In this document: positions 30,393-40,191 of the stretch, one piece after another | Position numbering within the stretch: the first letter of the stretch is position 1 | Layout: every line of letters starts with the position of its first letter | Source of the DNA: Cercospora beticola | Taxonomy: Eukaryota; Ascomycota; Dothideomycetes; Mycosphaerellales; Mycosphaerellaceae | Direction of reading: 5' to 3' | Length of the DNA: 64,000 bases | Assembly (NCBI RefSeq): GCF_033473495.1 | Contig: NC_088937.1 | Coordinates: 124,001 to 188,000, forward strand | Made by a program: the position numbers and the translations under genes | Notes under the pieces: generated by a model | Databases searched by the model: none | Told to the model about the DNA's origin: nothing | The model's input: the letters and a program-made list of their open reading frames with translations, nothing else

Positions 30393-31630
30393 TTGAAGAA
30401 GAAGCGCGCGCAAACAGGTATCCCTGACACTCGCTAGTTGATCGGCGCTGGGCGTCATCACAACAGACAAAAATCGCAACAGTAATCTCCCTCCTTCATT
30501 CTCTCGTTCTGCACAATCTCATACTTGTGACTAGTGTCTCTTATGCTTTCTGACCGCCAGGTTATTCTCACTCAGTGTTCTCATGTAAAGTTGCTCTCGT
30601 TGTCCGGTGGCGAGAATCTCCTTCGTGGTGGGAAGCGATGGGAAAGAAATACGTACTATCTCGCCGACATTTGCTTGTTCAACGAGCCTCAGTCATGAGC
30701 ACACAAGGGCTGTTCCATATAGACTACATCGCTTGCGCGTTGATTGTGATTTCCTTTCACTTAGCAAACGGGACAAGTAGCTCAAGACAGTGACATAAGT
30801 TGGTGCTCTCGCCTACCCTACTTGCTAGCTAGTCTATTCATTCTACTTTTCAGAAGGACTTCTTCTATGACTCACAGCAACTATACGCGTACGGCATTTG
30901 CCAAGTGATCTCAACAGGCTACCAAGCACTCCAAATCTGAGAAGACGATGGTCGTTCACATGCAATTTTATCCTTAAAGCAGTTCTGCCATCGTTCAGAG
31001 GATACCCCGTGGTGTAAAGGTGTTCTAGTACGCCCGCATACCCAGCACCACGCTATAATTATGGCTATCGTCAAGTCAAAGCCGTGAGCCGGAGGTGCGT
31101 CAACAATGGAGAAGGCGTCAAACACAGAAAAAATCCGGAAACGATACTATGCTGACACCACAGTAGCCGCTGTACATGCCTTGGTCAGCTCACTATACCA
31201 GTTATCAGGCCCATTCCATTACATGTCATTCTGCCGCAACATCACGAAATGGCCTCCCAACGAAGGCCCCGCACGGCTCTCTCTTATACTCCCAATACAA
31301 CAGAGAGGACGAGCTGCATTGCAATGCATTCATTGCCAAGATTTCCTCTACCAGGACAGGGCGGAATGGTGGGCTCATTCACTGCCTGGTGAATATACAT
31401 GCAGTGAACGGAGTGAATACTTGTGATCTTACAGGTTCGTGTTAACCGTGCGTGCCGTATAAGTTCGGTCCCCATTTTCCTTCTCTCTCCTCCTCTGCTT
31501 TCACCGGAACATGGACAAGGATCTGACACCAGTAACAACAAACAATCACCCTTGTACCCGACACTCCACAATACAACTACAACATCCAATCATACCTCTC
31601 AACCACCGTCATTACTTCGAGTCCAACAAC
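30393..31630. other. Intergenic region between exonuclease paralogues
   Basis: About 1.2 kb. Frames at 30575, 31106 and 31176 are short and unrecognised. A perfect 14-bp palindrome TGCATTGCAATGCA (31315-31328) lies about 303-316 bp upstream of the next gene. Confidence 0.45.
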
Positions 31631-32725
31631 ATGCCGACTCGCATCTTCAAGAACTGGGTGGCTGTGAGCGAGAACGACTCGAACCCTGCCGAGTCCAACC
31701 CTCCACAACTTCGACTTCCTAACGCCCCGGCCTTTGGCAAGAGTGTGGCAACCCAGGTTAACCCCCGTTTCGAACTTCTACTTCCTGGCGAGCCAATCGC
31801 CATCGATATTGAATTCCAAGACTTCAAGAACAAGGACACTGGCTTCCGCTGGCGCCACCGCCTTGCGTGGTTCGCTGCATTGAACACTAGGGGAGAGACG
31901 GTGTTGGATGTCTTCGTGCAGTACCCGCCTGACGAGGATACCGAATTCCAGCTACCACGCGCGAAAGGCAAGACCTTCGGGGTAACCCGCCAGCTACTTA
32001 CTCTCAAGAATGGCGCTGTCAAAGCCGCAGTCGTCGAGCCCATGTGTGAAGCCCTCTTCCGTGGCCGTCCGGTGGTCCTTCACGGCGGTCAACACGATCT
32101 CACGGCGTTTCAATATTGCAACCCCTACCAGGGCGCCACGGCCGTCTTCGACACTCAGCGTCAGTGGGCTGGTGACTCCCAGATACCTGAAGAGAGCAGA
32201 GCGAAGCCAGGACTTGCAATTCTGGCCCAATCGGTTCTGGGTCGAGTCGTTCAGGCAAACGGTGCTCACAGCCCGGTAGAAGATGCCCACGCCACCATGG
32301 TCCTTCACCTCATGAAGGGCCCTTACGATCGCGAGGCGGAGGCGAAGAAGTGGAAGGGTGTCTGGGAGACTCAGCAGACGCAGCAGGTGCCATACCCCTT
32401 GCCTACCATCAACCAGAACTTCAACCAACACTCGACGCGCGGAAACCACACTGTGAGCGGCTCTCGCGGCGGTCACCAGGTCATCAATACCAGCAGCGGC
32501 CAGAACGGCCAGATCGTCAGCTTCAATGGCAACATCACTCACAACCACGTCGAAGTGAAGAACTTCTATTCCACAGTCGCTGCTCGTGGTCATCAGGCTG
32601 CCACCCGTGCGCGCGCTGGACGTGGTGCGAGTCGTGGAGTTTCTCAGGGTCGCGGAGCTTTCCAAGGCGCTGTTCGTGGTGGTGGGCTTCAAGGTGGTGC
32701 TAGCGACAAGCTGAACCAGTGGTAG
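31631..32725 (+). CDS. DEDDh 3'-5' exonuclease-like protein with Gly/Arg tail (copy 2)
   Basis: A single exon of 364 aa from the ATG in CAACATGCCGACTCG. That start is shared with the pseudogene; the frame is open further upstream to 31511 but unconserved. The catalytic set is Asp59 and Glu61 (AIDIEF), an Asp in GGQHDLTAF, and His/Asp in HSPVEDAHATMVL. It aligns with the copy at 29301 from NAPAFGKSVATQV onward. The tail is shorter and less pure in Gly/Arg (RGASRGVSQGRGAFQG) and both copies end with Asn/Asp-Gln-Trp (LNQW, NDQW). Retention of all catalytic positions in both copies suggests both are functional. Confidence 0.78.
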   Translation: MPTRIFKNWVAVSENDSNPAESNPPQLRLPNAPAFGKSVATQVNPRFELLLPGEPIAIDIEFQDFKNKDTGFRWRHRLAWFAALNTRGETVLDVFVQYPPDEDTEFQLPRAKGKTFGVTRQLLTLKNGAVKAAVVEPMCEALFRGRPVVLHGGQHDLTAFQYCNPYQGATAVFDTQRQWAGDSQIPEESRAKPGLAILAQSVLGRVVQANGAHSPVEDAHATMVLHLMKGPYDREAEAKKWKGVWETQQTQQVPYPLPTINQNFNQHSTRGNHTVSGSRGGHQVINTSSGQNGQIVSFNGNITHNHVEVKNFYSTVAARGHQAATRARAGRGASRGVSQGRGAFQGAVRGGGLQGGASDKLNQW

Positions 32726-33414
32726 ATGCATTCGGGATGATGAGTTTCACACAAAGCGTGACATGATGGTGATGAAGATTTGCAGGCATTGAAATGCGGG
32801 TTGGTCCACCAAAGTCGATCAACAAATTGAGGCATCACGAAACAGTAAAGGCTGCGGCATAGATGGCAAGAGGTCTCGCAGCGCGACGCGCGGCTCTTGC
32901 ACTAGAAGTCATTCAACGCTTCTGGACATCAAAAAATGAAATAATGCAACGAAATTGTTTTCCATTCCCCTCGTGAACACCGTTGAACTTTATGGATGGA
33001 TCCTTCAACCCTGTATCTCCTCGTCTGGGTTGTACGGGCGCCACTGCCACGTCGTGATGCTGTTGCCCGTATTGTATGATCCAATGAAGGAATCAGCAAC
33101 CGCTCTAAGAAAGATTAATTATTTGTTTCGATAAGCAACTCTGTTTCTCGCAGGTGCAAGGAAGATAAGTCTATGAGCAAATAAAATCTCGAGAGTTGGC
33201 GCTTCGCCACGCGCAGCAAACTCGCAATAGGAGAATTATTGGACAGTCTATGTACTCATAGATGAAACCTGCTCCAAGAGGTGACAGTGTTTGCAAGCCT
33301 TCGCGCTTGAAAGCCTTGAACCTGTTCCACACTTCACAGAAAGAATCTGCCACAGGCCACAGAGTCTCATGTTCATTCCTTGCTCCCAGAGCGCAAAAAG
33401 AAGAGAGGCAAGCA
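32726..33414. other. Intergenic region, about 0.7 kb
   Basis: No gene, repeat or regulatory site was recognised. This is the boundary between the exonuclease family and the UstYa-type block. Confidence 0.45.
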
Positions 33415-34233
33415 TTATGAGCTCCGACGCTTGTCATCAGTGACCCTATTCTGTTCCGCCCAGGCAAACACTGCATCGAAGTCTCTGCATTGGTGCTGGT
33501 ACCCATAACCCGAAACTCCCTTGTCAAGAGGTGGTGCTGCCATCCATCCAAGGGTCGTGTCGCGACATAAGAGCTTGACGCAGATAGTCCCAGCAGTGTT
33601 CCACATGCATCGGCTGAATATCGTCAGGTAGTCCCCGTTGCAGGTTGAAATATGATTTCTGGACGTTATACTACACGCCCTGGTGTAAGCCAATGATTGC
33701 GTAAGAATAAGGACCACGGAAGCAGTACTTACAAGACAGTGCAACTGATGGAAGACGGAGACCATGCCTTTCTGATGCTTGACTGACAAGTCGAGCCCCG
33801 GCATGGGCTGCAGTTGGGTTTCGTTGTTGATATACACAAAACCTTTGCCTCCTGATACGCACACAGGATCGAGGTCAGTAGTTGCGAGAAAAGGGTGCTT
33901 TGTGACCGGTACGCACTTGGGATCAACTTCATCCATGCTTCTGTGCCCTCAGCACTGGGCGAGGAGAATATGCGCTCAAACGTGGCGCGCAGTGGATACT
34001 TCTGGAGGAAGCCATGATACAGGCGCAGAGCGCTCATGGTGGTCCAACTTCCAGGCTAGCATGATCCCGGCAACGGCAAAAAGCAACGTGCTGGTGGCGA
34101 GAAGCGCCATAATCAAGGTACAGATGCGATCATTTCGGCTCGTCCCTGATGATGTTGACCGAGTCGTGCTATGGGCATCGAGCAAGCGGTCCTGCTCCCA
34201 GTCTTCAACACTGGGCTTGTCAGTATCGTCCAT
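33415..34233 (-). pseudogene. UstYa/DUF3328-family oxidase gene with two frameshifts
   Basis: UstYa proteins are membrane-bound oxidases that modify fungal peptide and other metabolites. From the ATG at 34233: a cytosolic tail, one membrane segment (LIMALLATSTLLFAVAGIML), then PVSWLPPEVSTARHV. The expected continuation FERIFSSPSAEGTEAW lies in another frame, so a shift of one base is needed near 33978. After an intron (33852-33916) come the first motif VFHQLHCL and another intron (33659-33732). The second motif region HVEHCWDYLRQALM then breaks near 33565, where the family continuation DTTLGW is again in a different frame. Introns sit at the same places as in the neighbouring UstYa copy. Two separate shifts favour a pseudogene over a single sequencing error. 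Confidence 0.68.
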
Positions 34234-35730
34234 GGGAATGCGTATGCGCCTGCGCTCTTGCCACCGGCTCCTGCTTTTATAAAACCAGTATTAGGGACCA
34301 GTGGATATACCTAGCTTTTGAGAAACGTCTTTGAAGCTCGCTGCCACTTGCGTTCCACTTGCGCTATGCCAGCCGTCCGATTCCCGAACTCATGGATGAG
34401 ATATTGTGTTATCGAGGTGTCAATAGTCGAAACAAACGCCGGGCAGCGAATGCTCTGCATTGGGAAGTTCGCCGGTCGTCCAAAGGGCAGTCCAGTCGGT
34501 AATTTTCCCCTTCTAGTAGCATCGGCATATCAATTTTTTTGTTCGGCCCATGGGTACTTGAGTACGAGACTTCATGGAACATTTCTCAGTTACGATGACG
34601 CGGCAAGTGCTACGCACCACCTGAACATGAGCCCGAGTAAACAGCTGAATGACCGGATGGTGCAGAAGTCGTGCTTCCACAGCGAATATCGTTGGCACCA
34701 TTGCCAGCGGTATTCGATACCCAACAAGCATTGCTACGTCACGACAGTGCGTCTGTTTCAATTTTGTTACAAGGCTGAGCCTGTCACTCCATCCCTGTCC
34801 TGGCACCGGTACCAACTCCGAATCTTCGTTGTGTCCATTCTCTGCTCATAATTCCGCCAGCGTCACGAGTAACCTCTTTTTCCACAACCAATCCTAATTT
34901 GCAAGTTCCTGGACTTGCTGCTTGTGCCATGCGTCAGTTCTTGATCCAGACGTGGACGCGCGCTTCATGACGAAGTCGCCTGCAGGCATCTCGCAACAAG
35001 AGCGGGCTGTTTCGGACTGCTGAGCTGCCTCAGCCTGTCTGGTGCTGGAGCAGCCTCAACAAGTCGCTGATTTTGTGGTCCGGCCAGCGCTTATACGCTT
35101 CATTACACCGGCCAGTCATTGATTGTCTTTTGACGATATGCAGCCGTGGCAGGCTGAGAATGCAAAGCATCAGCATGAGTCTGTTATCTTGAACACTTCT
35201 GAAGGGCATTTTTACAACGTGGATAACCGTGCTTCGGTATGTTCTAGGACCTACTAGTAGCAATTGGAGTACCAGAATCTGGGGTAGTTCTAGTGCCGAA
35301 TCCTAGGATGTCTACTATGCACGCCGAGCGTCTGCCGCGAAACCGGCAGGATGCAGCGATTTCGAACGCAAGACTTTCTTGATATAACATCGGGTCTACA
35401 CACTTGTACGGTTAGTGCGCTCGGGTATTGACAGGCCATGACGGCCACAACACCTCGCCGAAGGAAAGCATAGCTCAATAGAGGCGATTCGCAGAGAGAC
35501 TCTTAATGGACGCCATTGCTTTCATCGCAGCAGCTAAAGGCCCGGCGGCTCTACTCCTTCCAGCCATGCGTGACATTGTTCCGATACTACAGCGATAATT
35601 GACTGGGAAATTTGGATTCGAAAAGCCCCGTAGGCATACCGGCCTGTGATCAGTAGGGATCGAATCGGGGCAAGGGAAATGCGAGAAATCAATCTGACCA
35701 AGCGATTGGACCTCACCCTCCGAAGTCATG
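34234..35730. other. Intergenic region within the UstYa block
   Basis: About 1.5 kb. Open frames are short and unconvincing on both strands (for example 34318-34851 and 35475-35741). No core biosynthetic enzyme fragment or precursor-like repeat peptide was recognised. Confidence 0.45.
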
Positions 35731-36371
35731 CTAGCCTCCATGTCTATGGTTGTATTCCTTAGCAGAACGTCCCTCCTGTGCAGCGTATTTGTACACAGAT
35801 TCCCAATCTTTGCAAATATGAGTAGTAGCCCACCCTTCCGTGCCTGTGCGGTTCGGATCTAGGTGACCTTCGAGAGCAGTGTCACCATGGCACATCACCA
35901 CTTGGCGTAGATATTCCACGCAGTGGAATACATGTTTGCGCTGCTGGATCAATGGCTCTTCGAAGAATAGACTCAATAATGCGGAACGTATTGCATTCTG
36001 CACCATGGCGGACGGAATGATCATGTTAGTGCTGCCAAGTAAGTCTTTGAGCTTGGTGATCCTACTTACGAGGCAGTGAACCTGGTGGAAGACCGAGATG
36101 ACGTGGAAAGGCGGGTGAGATTTGCTTAGCACCAGACCTGGTGGCAGTATGCGGTCTCCATTATCATCTACGTGGATGAACCCTCCTCCCGCTAATCACG
36201 TCTATTAGTAACGCTCTACTTGCCTGCTTTGTTGAGTTTTGGTTACCAGGAATAAGATGCTCCCAGTTCGTGTCCACATCTGCCCGTAGCGATGCGGATG
36301 GCTCTTCTGTGCTATCAAGAGCCAGACTTGCGTTGCTCTGAAACTTCACCGCCAAAATCGCGAGGTACGAG
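35731..36371 (-). CDS. UstYa/DUF3328-family protein, 5' end not resolved
   Basis: Three exons are clear: about 36371-36247, 36191-36070 and 35997-35731, with introns carrying TACTAAT and GTAAGTA signals. The translation has the family order: TNWEHLIPAGGGFIHVDD, then the first motif VFHQVHCL, the second motif HVFHCVEYLRQ, VMCHGDTALE, and a C-terminal HICKDW. So the catalytic His-x-x-His-Cys pair is complete. What is missing is an N-terminal exon with the membrane anchor. Only about 120 bp separate the first clear exon from the divergent UstYa gene at 36494. Either the two genes overlap head to head (a frame at 36315-36566 on this strand is partly hydrophobic) or this copy has lost its 5' end. 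Confidence 0.62.
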
Positions 36372-36493
36372 CTGCCAGATCATAACGAACAACATCACGG
36401 ATCGGTCACTGGAGAATGCAAACCTCTCATCTTCTATCTTTTGGGATGTATGCTGCTCAACACTGACAAAGCATAGCGCATCCCAACCTCGCC

Positions 36494-37504
36494 ATGTCCC
36501 GCTCGTGTAGAGAGTATGGTGCACTTTCGCAGACAGACGACTCTGGCATCGTGGACATGAAAGCATTTCAAGACGAGGACAGTGAGCCTACTTACATTTG
36601 TTCGGGCTGCCAACAACAAGCATGTCAAAGCAGGAGTGGCAGGCGAACAACGGCAAAAATTCTCGGAGGAGCGCTGCTGCTGGCGTCAGTATTTCTCCTT
36701 GGCTGTGCAACGACGATCGCCATGTACGTAAGGCGTGGACTCGGCGCAGACGTGTACGATACCGACTTTGCGCCAGCGAGACAGGCGATTGAAATGGAGC
36801 AACGGCATTTCACAGGAGCACCATTGTGGGACGATGAAGGGTTGCCGTACTTCTCAGAAGAAGATAAGAAGATTCCGTACTTGGGGACGTCTCCAGTTGC
36901 TATTCCGGCTTGGGAAGAGCTGATTAAAGGTGGGTGTATCCTGCAAAGAGTTTCATTTGAGCGGTGTTCTGATTTTGCCACCAAAGACAGGTACTTTCTA
37001 GTCACAGAAGAAGAAGCTCGACAGGCGTGGGGAAAGGACTACAAGAAATACTATAGGTATCCAGACATTCCTGGGCATCCTGGAGGATATGTTGGAGGTC
37101 TGGATGTCCTTCATTCCCTACACTGCGTGAATGAGCTGCGCAAGCACCTGTTTGACAAAAACCGCTGCGATCAGAACCAGACTGAGCATCAAGAGGCGGT
37201 GGATGAATATCACATTGGTATGTGCAAATCAGGAGTGCATGTAACCTATGATCAGGCTGACAATCGTCAATCAGTTCATTGTCTGGAGATGATGCGCCAG
37301 AATATTGAATGCAAATCAGACCTTTCACTGGTACCAGCAATGTGGTGGCCCAGCCTCAAGAATGGCACTGGTTCGTCTTTCATCTTCTCGGAGCAAACGC
37401 ACACATGCCGCAACTTCGAGAAGGTCCGTCAATGGGCATCTGGAAGATATGCTCGTACGAAGAGGATGGGGAAGAGCAAACATCTGCCACCTGAAAATGT
37501 GTGA
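36494..37504 (+). CDS. UstYa/DUF3328-family oxidase, intact copy
   Basis: Predicted exons 36494-36929, 36987-37217 and 37275-37504 give 298 aa. A cytosolic tail (residues 1-52) precedes one membrane segment (ILGGALLLASVFLLGC). The lumenal part has WEELI, RYFLVTEEEA, the first motif LHSLHC and, only after splicing the second intron, the second motif HIVHCLEMMRQ. Both introns are 57 bases and contain no in-frame stop, so the unspliced frame also stays open to 37504 (336 aa) but destroys the second motif. The family acts with cluster enzymes in secretory membranes to oxidise or cyclise metabolites; the substrate is unknown. It is convergent with the Zn2Cys6 regulator (about 30 bp between ends). 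Confidence 0.8.
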   Translation: MSRSCREYGALSQTDDSGIVDMKAFQDEDSEPTYICSGCQQQACQSRSGRRTTAKILGGALLLASVFLLGCATTIAMYVRRGLGADVYDTDFAPARQAIEMEQRHFTGAPLWDDEGLPYFSEEDKKIPYLGTSPVAIPAWEELIKGGCILQRVSFERCSDFATKDRYFLVTEEEARQAWGKDYKKYYRYPDIPGHPGGYVGGLDVLHSLHCVNELRKHLFDKNRCDQNQTEHQEAVDEYHIGMCKSGVHVTYDQADNRQSVHCLEMMRQNIECKSDLSLVPAMWWPSLKNGTGSSFIFSEQTHTCRNFEKVRQWASGRYARTKRMGKSKHLPPENV

Positions 37505-37537
37505 GCGGTCGTGTACGCTGGGGACACATGTACTGTA

Positions 37538-38884
37538 CTATACACGTCTTTTACTCTGACCTGCCAATGTCCTCTGCTCGCTGAAAATAGATCCTCCAAC
37601 GCCTTGCGCAGCTTCCGCTAGTCTGTTGCATTCTTCCTGCACGGATCTATGTTGACATTTGAGCGTCATCAGACGGGGGTCCATCCAAGATGGCCCGCAA
37701 CCAGTCGAAGAGCCTGACGACCTCTCGGAAAGAGAGTCGAGCTTTCGCTCTAAGCGTTCAAGGAGTGGCTGCAGCAGACCATTCGTGTCCATTAGTACCA
37801 AGTATGCGCTGAGTAAACGTTGTGCCTTTGGGTCAAAATAACGGCCACCTGAGTATGACCACGCTCGCTTGTTTGACAATTGCTGCCCTGCAGCAGGGTC
37901 TTGTTCTAAGCAGTAGTTGACGGGACAATCCGATTTCAATATTGAGTCATACGAAACCAGTGTTTGTCTGATGATCAGATATGTGAGATCCCAAAAGTCA
38001 CTTCGTAATGAGCCAGGAAGATCCAGAAAAGCCTCGATTTGCCACAGGGCTTCTTGAATATGTGTTACCCGCCTATCAGGGTCCGGTGACTGTGACTGCA
38101 CTTCATCGTTGTCGCCATTCGCAGCGTTGTAGCAAGAGAGCTTCGTGAGTGATCCAGATAGGAGGCTAAGCGCCAAAGTCTCGCAGCGATCTTTCCGCAG
38201 AGGATCGTGCACCAAAGCACTGTCGAAAGTGCCTTTGCTTTTCTCAGGTTCCTCTGCCGATTCTGCCAAATCATCAGGCAGACTCTGCGGAAGAATTACG
38301 GATTGAGGGGTAGGCAACGCATCATATTGAAGGTCGCATGTCCCCGGAGCAGACTTCGATGCGTGTTCGTCGTTATTGGGGCAAATTCCCGCCAAGGTCT
38401 CTAAGGCATCGATCTCCGAGCAGTCGTGCTGATTCGACCAGTGTTCACTAAACGTGAAGTCCCAGTCAGCATCATATTGTGGTAGTGACGAAGACGTCCA
38501 AAGCTGATCAAGCGGTGGTGTTTCGCTCTTCGAAAGATCGGGTTCAACATTATCCACTGCGTCGCACTGAACACCATCTTTCTCCGATTTGCCGTCCTCA
38601 GTCTCTCTGCCAAGTGTCCTTCGATCATTTTTTCCAGAGCGATTTCGTGGGCCGCGTCGCTTGCTGGGCATGTAGGTGCAGGAGACTCCCTTTGCATTGC
38701 ACCTCTTGCATGCGGGGCGTTCTGCGCCACAGCGAACCTTTTGCCTGCTACAGGCATTGCAAGATCGGCGGACATTGGTTCCTCGGCTGAGAACTCGAAA
38801 TGTATGAGGTGGAGCAGAGCTGCCGTCGAGCTGGGAGACATATCTAGTCTCTGGTGATTCGTTGATCCAGATGATGTCTTCCAT
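37538..38884 (-). CDS. Zn2Cys6 transcription factor (AflR-like type)
   Basis: A single exon of 448 aa. The N-terminal binuclear cluster has Cys42, Cys45, Cys52, Cys59, Cys62 and Cys69 with canonical 2-6-6-2-6 spacing, followed by a basic linker (KRRGPRNRSGKNDRR). The rest is acidic and Ser rich, with a helical C-terminal region (TYLIIRQTLVSYDSILK) as in AflR-type regulators of secondary-metabolite clusters. The ATG at 38884 (MEDIIWINE) was used because the upstream in-frame codon is GTG. Its place directly beside the UstYa genes suggests it is their local regulator. That is inference from position. Confidence 0.85.
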   Translation of the reverse strand: MEDIIWINESPETRYVSQLDGSSAPPHTFRVLSRGTNVRRSCNACSRQKVRCGAERPACKRCNAKGVSCTYMPSKRRGPRNRSGKNDRRTLGRETEDGKSEKDGVQCDAVDNVEPDLSKSETPPLDQLWTSSSLPQYDADWDFTFSEHWSNQHDCSEIDALETLAGICPNNDEHASKSAPGTCDLQYDALPTPQSVILPQSLPDDLAESAEEPEKSKGTFDSALVHDPLRKDRCETLALSLLSGSLTKLSCYNAANGDNDEVQSQSPDPDRRVTHIQEALWQIEAFLDLPGSLRSDFWDLTYLIIRQTLVSYDSILKSDCPVNYCLEQDPAAGQQLSNKRAWSYSGGRYFDPKAQRLLSAYLVLMDTNGLLQPLLERLERKLDSLSERSSGSSTGCGPSWMDPRLMTLKCQHRSVQEECNRLAEAAQGVGGSIFSEQRTLAGQSKRRV

Positions 38885-40191
38885 GTTGGTCACTGTGGAG
38901 AGTGGTTTTCTGCCTCAAATATTGATTATAGCAGCATGCTACCCAGGGAGTCCTGATGGGAAGGCTTCTAAATACTCTACCTGCTCCAAGCTAGCTATGT
39001 GCAGCTGCCGATCTGGAGAAGACCATGATAAACTCGCACGAGGTTTCCAAGGTAGTGGAGTAGATTCGACAGGCAGCCCTGCTTAGTAAAGAATGCTAGA
39101 CAGTTACTTAGCAGGTCTACTCGGCTTAGTTGTTGCAGTCCGATACATGCATTCGAGGGATGGCCAGCGTGGAGCGCGTCTGTCCATTCCTCATACTGGC
39201 CAAGCTCAGTCGGGCTGGCAGCGTCGTCGTCTCGAAGATGAGACCCGTAGAAACTCCCCCACAGACCGCCTCGTAGCGCAAGAGGGATCGCGACACTACG
39301 CGAAGAACCAAGCGGACTTCGAAGCTATAGCGTATCGTACAAGGAGGACCTATAGGCCATGTGGCTATGACGCGTTGCGTGCGTGTGCAATTTGGACGCT
39401 GTGCGACTGGCCAACCAGGATTGACATCTTCTCGGGCCTTGTCAGGCGCCTCTGTTCAAGATCATTAGTCTTTGGTATCAGCGCCTCTAGTCACCCCGCG
39501 TCGGAGCATGCTCTGGGTGTAGTTCGGGCCTGTTTCTGCCCGAGTATGCTATTCCTCTTGTAGATTTTGCAAAGGCCGTAGCGATCGTTAGGAAAGCCGC
39601 TGTTCGCCGATGCTTACCACAACAAGCTTTGCTTGGCTCTGCCATGTCTACACAGAGCTTGTCTCTCACACGGCTACTCCAAGTCCACCGATAGAGAACT
39701 AGGAGACAACAGATCGAGGAAATAATTTGTGAATCGATGTCGCGAATCTGCTGCTGGCATTTGCGGGCATTTCTCGGTAAGGGCCATTATATTGAAGCAT
39801 CGGGCTTTCGGGCTTTTCCAGTGGCTGGGAAGTGCTTAGCAACCTCCCATCGTTCTCCTCTGGATTTTGCATCAGGATACGTCCAGCTCTGTCCGAGCCT
39901 GGAAATCGAGGAGTCTTTGAGCGCAGAAGTCGCGCCGCACCAAAAATAATCCGCTTCCGACAGCCGTCGCCACTGCCACTGCCAAATGTTCGCAGGAGCG
40001 TCTGAAAGGAAACAGTCTCACATCAGCGAGCTTACCACCTCAGTCCCATCATGTTGGCAATTGAACAAAAAGTACCAACTTACGCGGTTGGTGGTCGTCA
40101 GTCAGCCAGCTGCTGCTCACCCATTCTTCTGTGCCACAAGCACCTCACGCTCAGAAGCGTTGATTCGTTATCCTTGCATTCCCGTTCTCTC
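38885..40191. other. Intergenic region, about 1.3 kb
   Basis: Plus-strand frames at 39093-39563 and 39737-39949 are unrecognised and not supported. No repeats were noticed. Confidence 0.45.

Noticed and set aside
34318..34851. 177-codon plus-strand frame in the UstYa block
   Set aside because: Checked as a possible precursor or core-enzyme fragment. It has no signal peptide, repeats, dibasic spacing or known motif.
33415..38884. A complete RiPP biosynthetic cluster
   Set aside because: UstYa genes and a regulator are present, but no precursor peptide with repeated cores and Kex2 sites, and no accompanying core enzymes, could be found.
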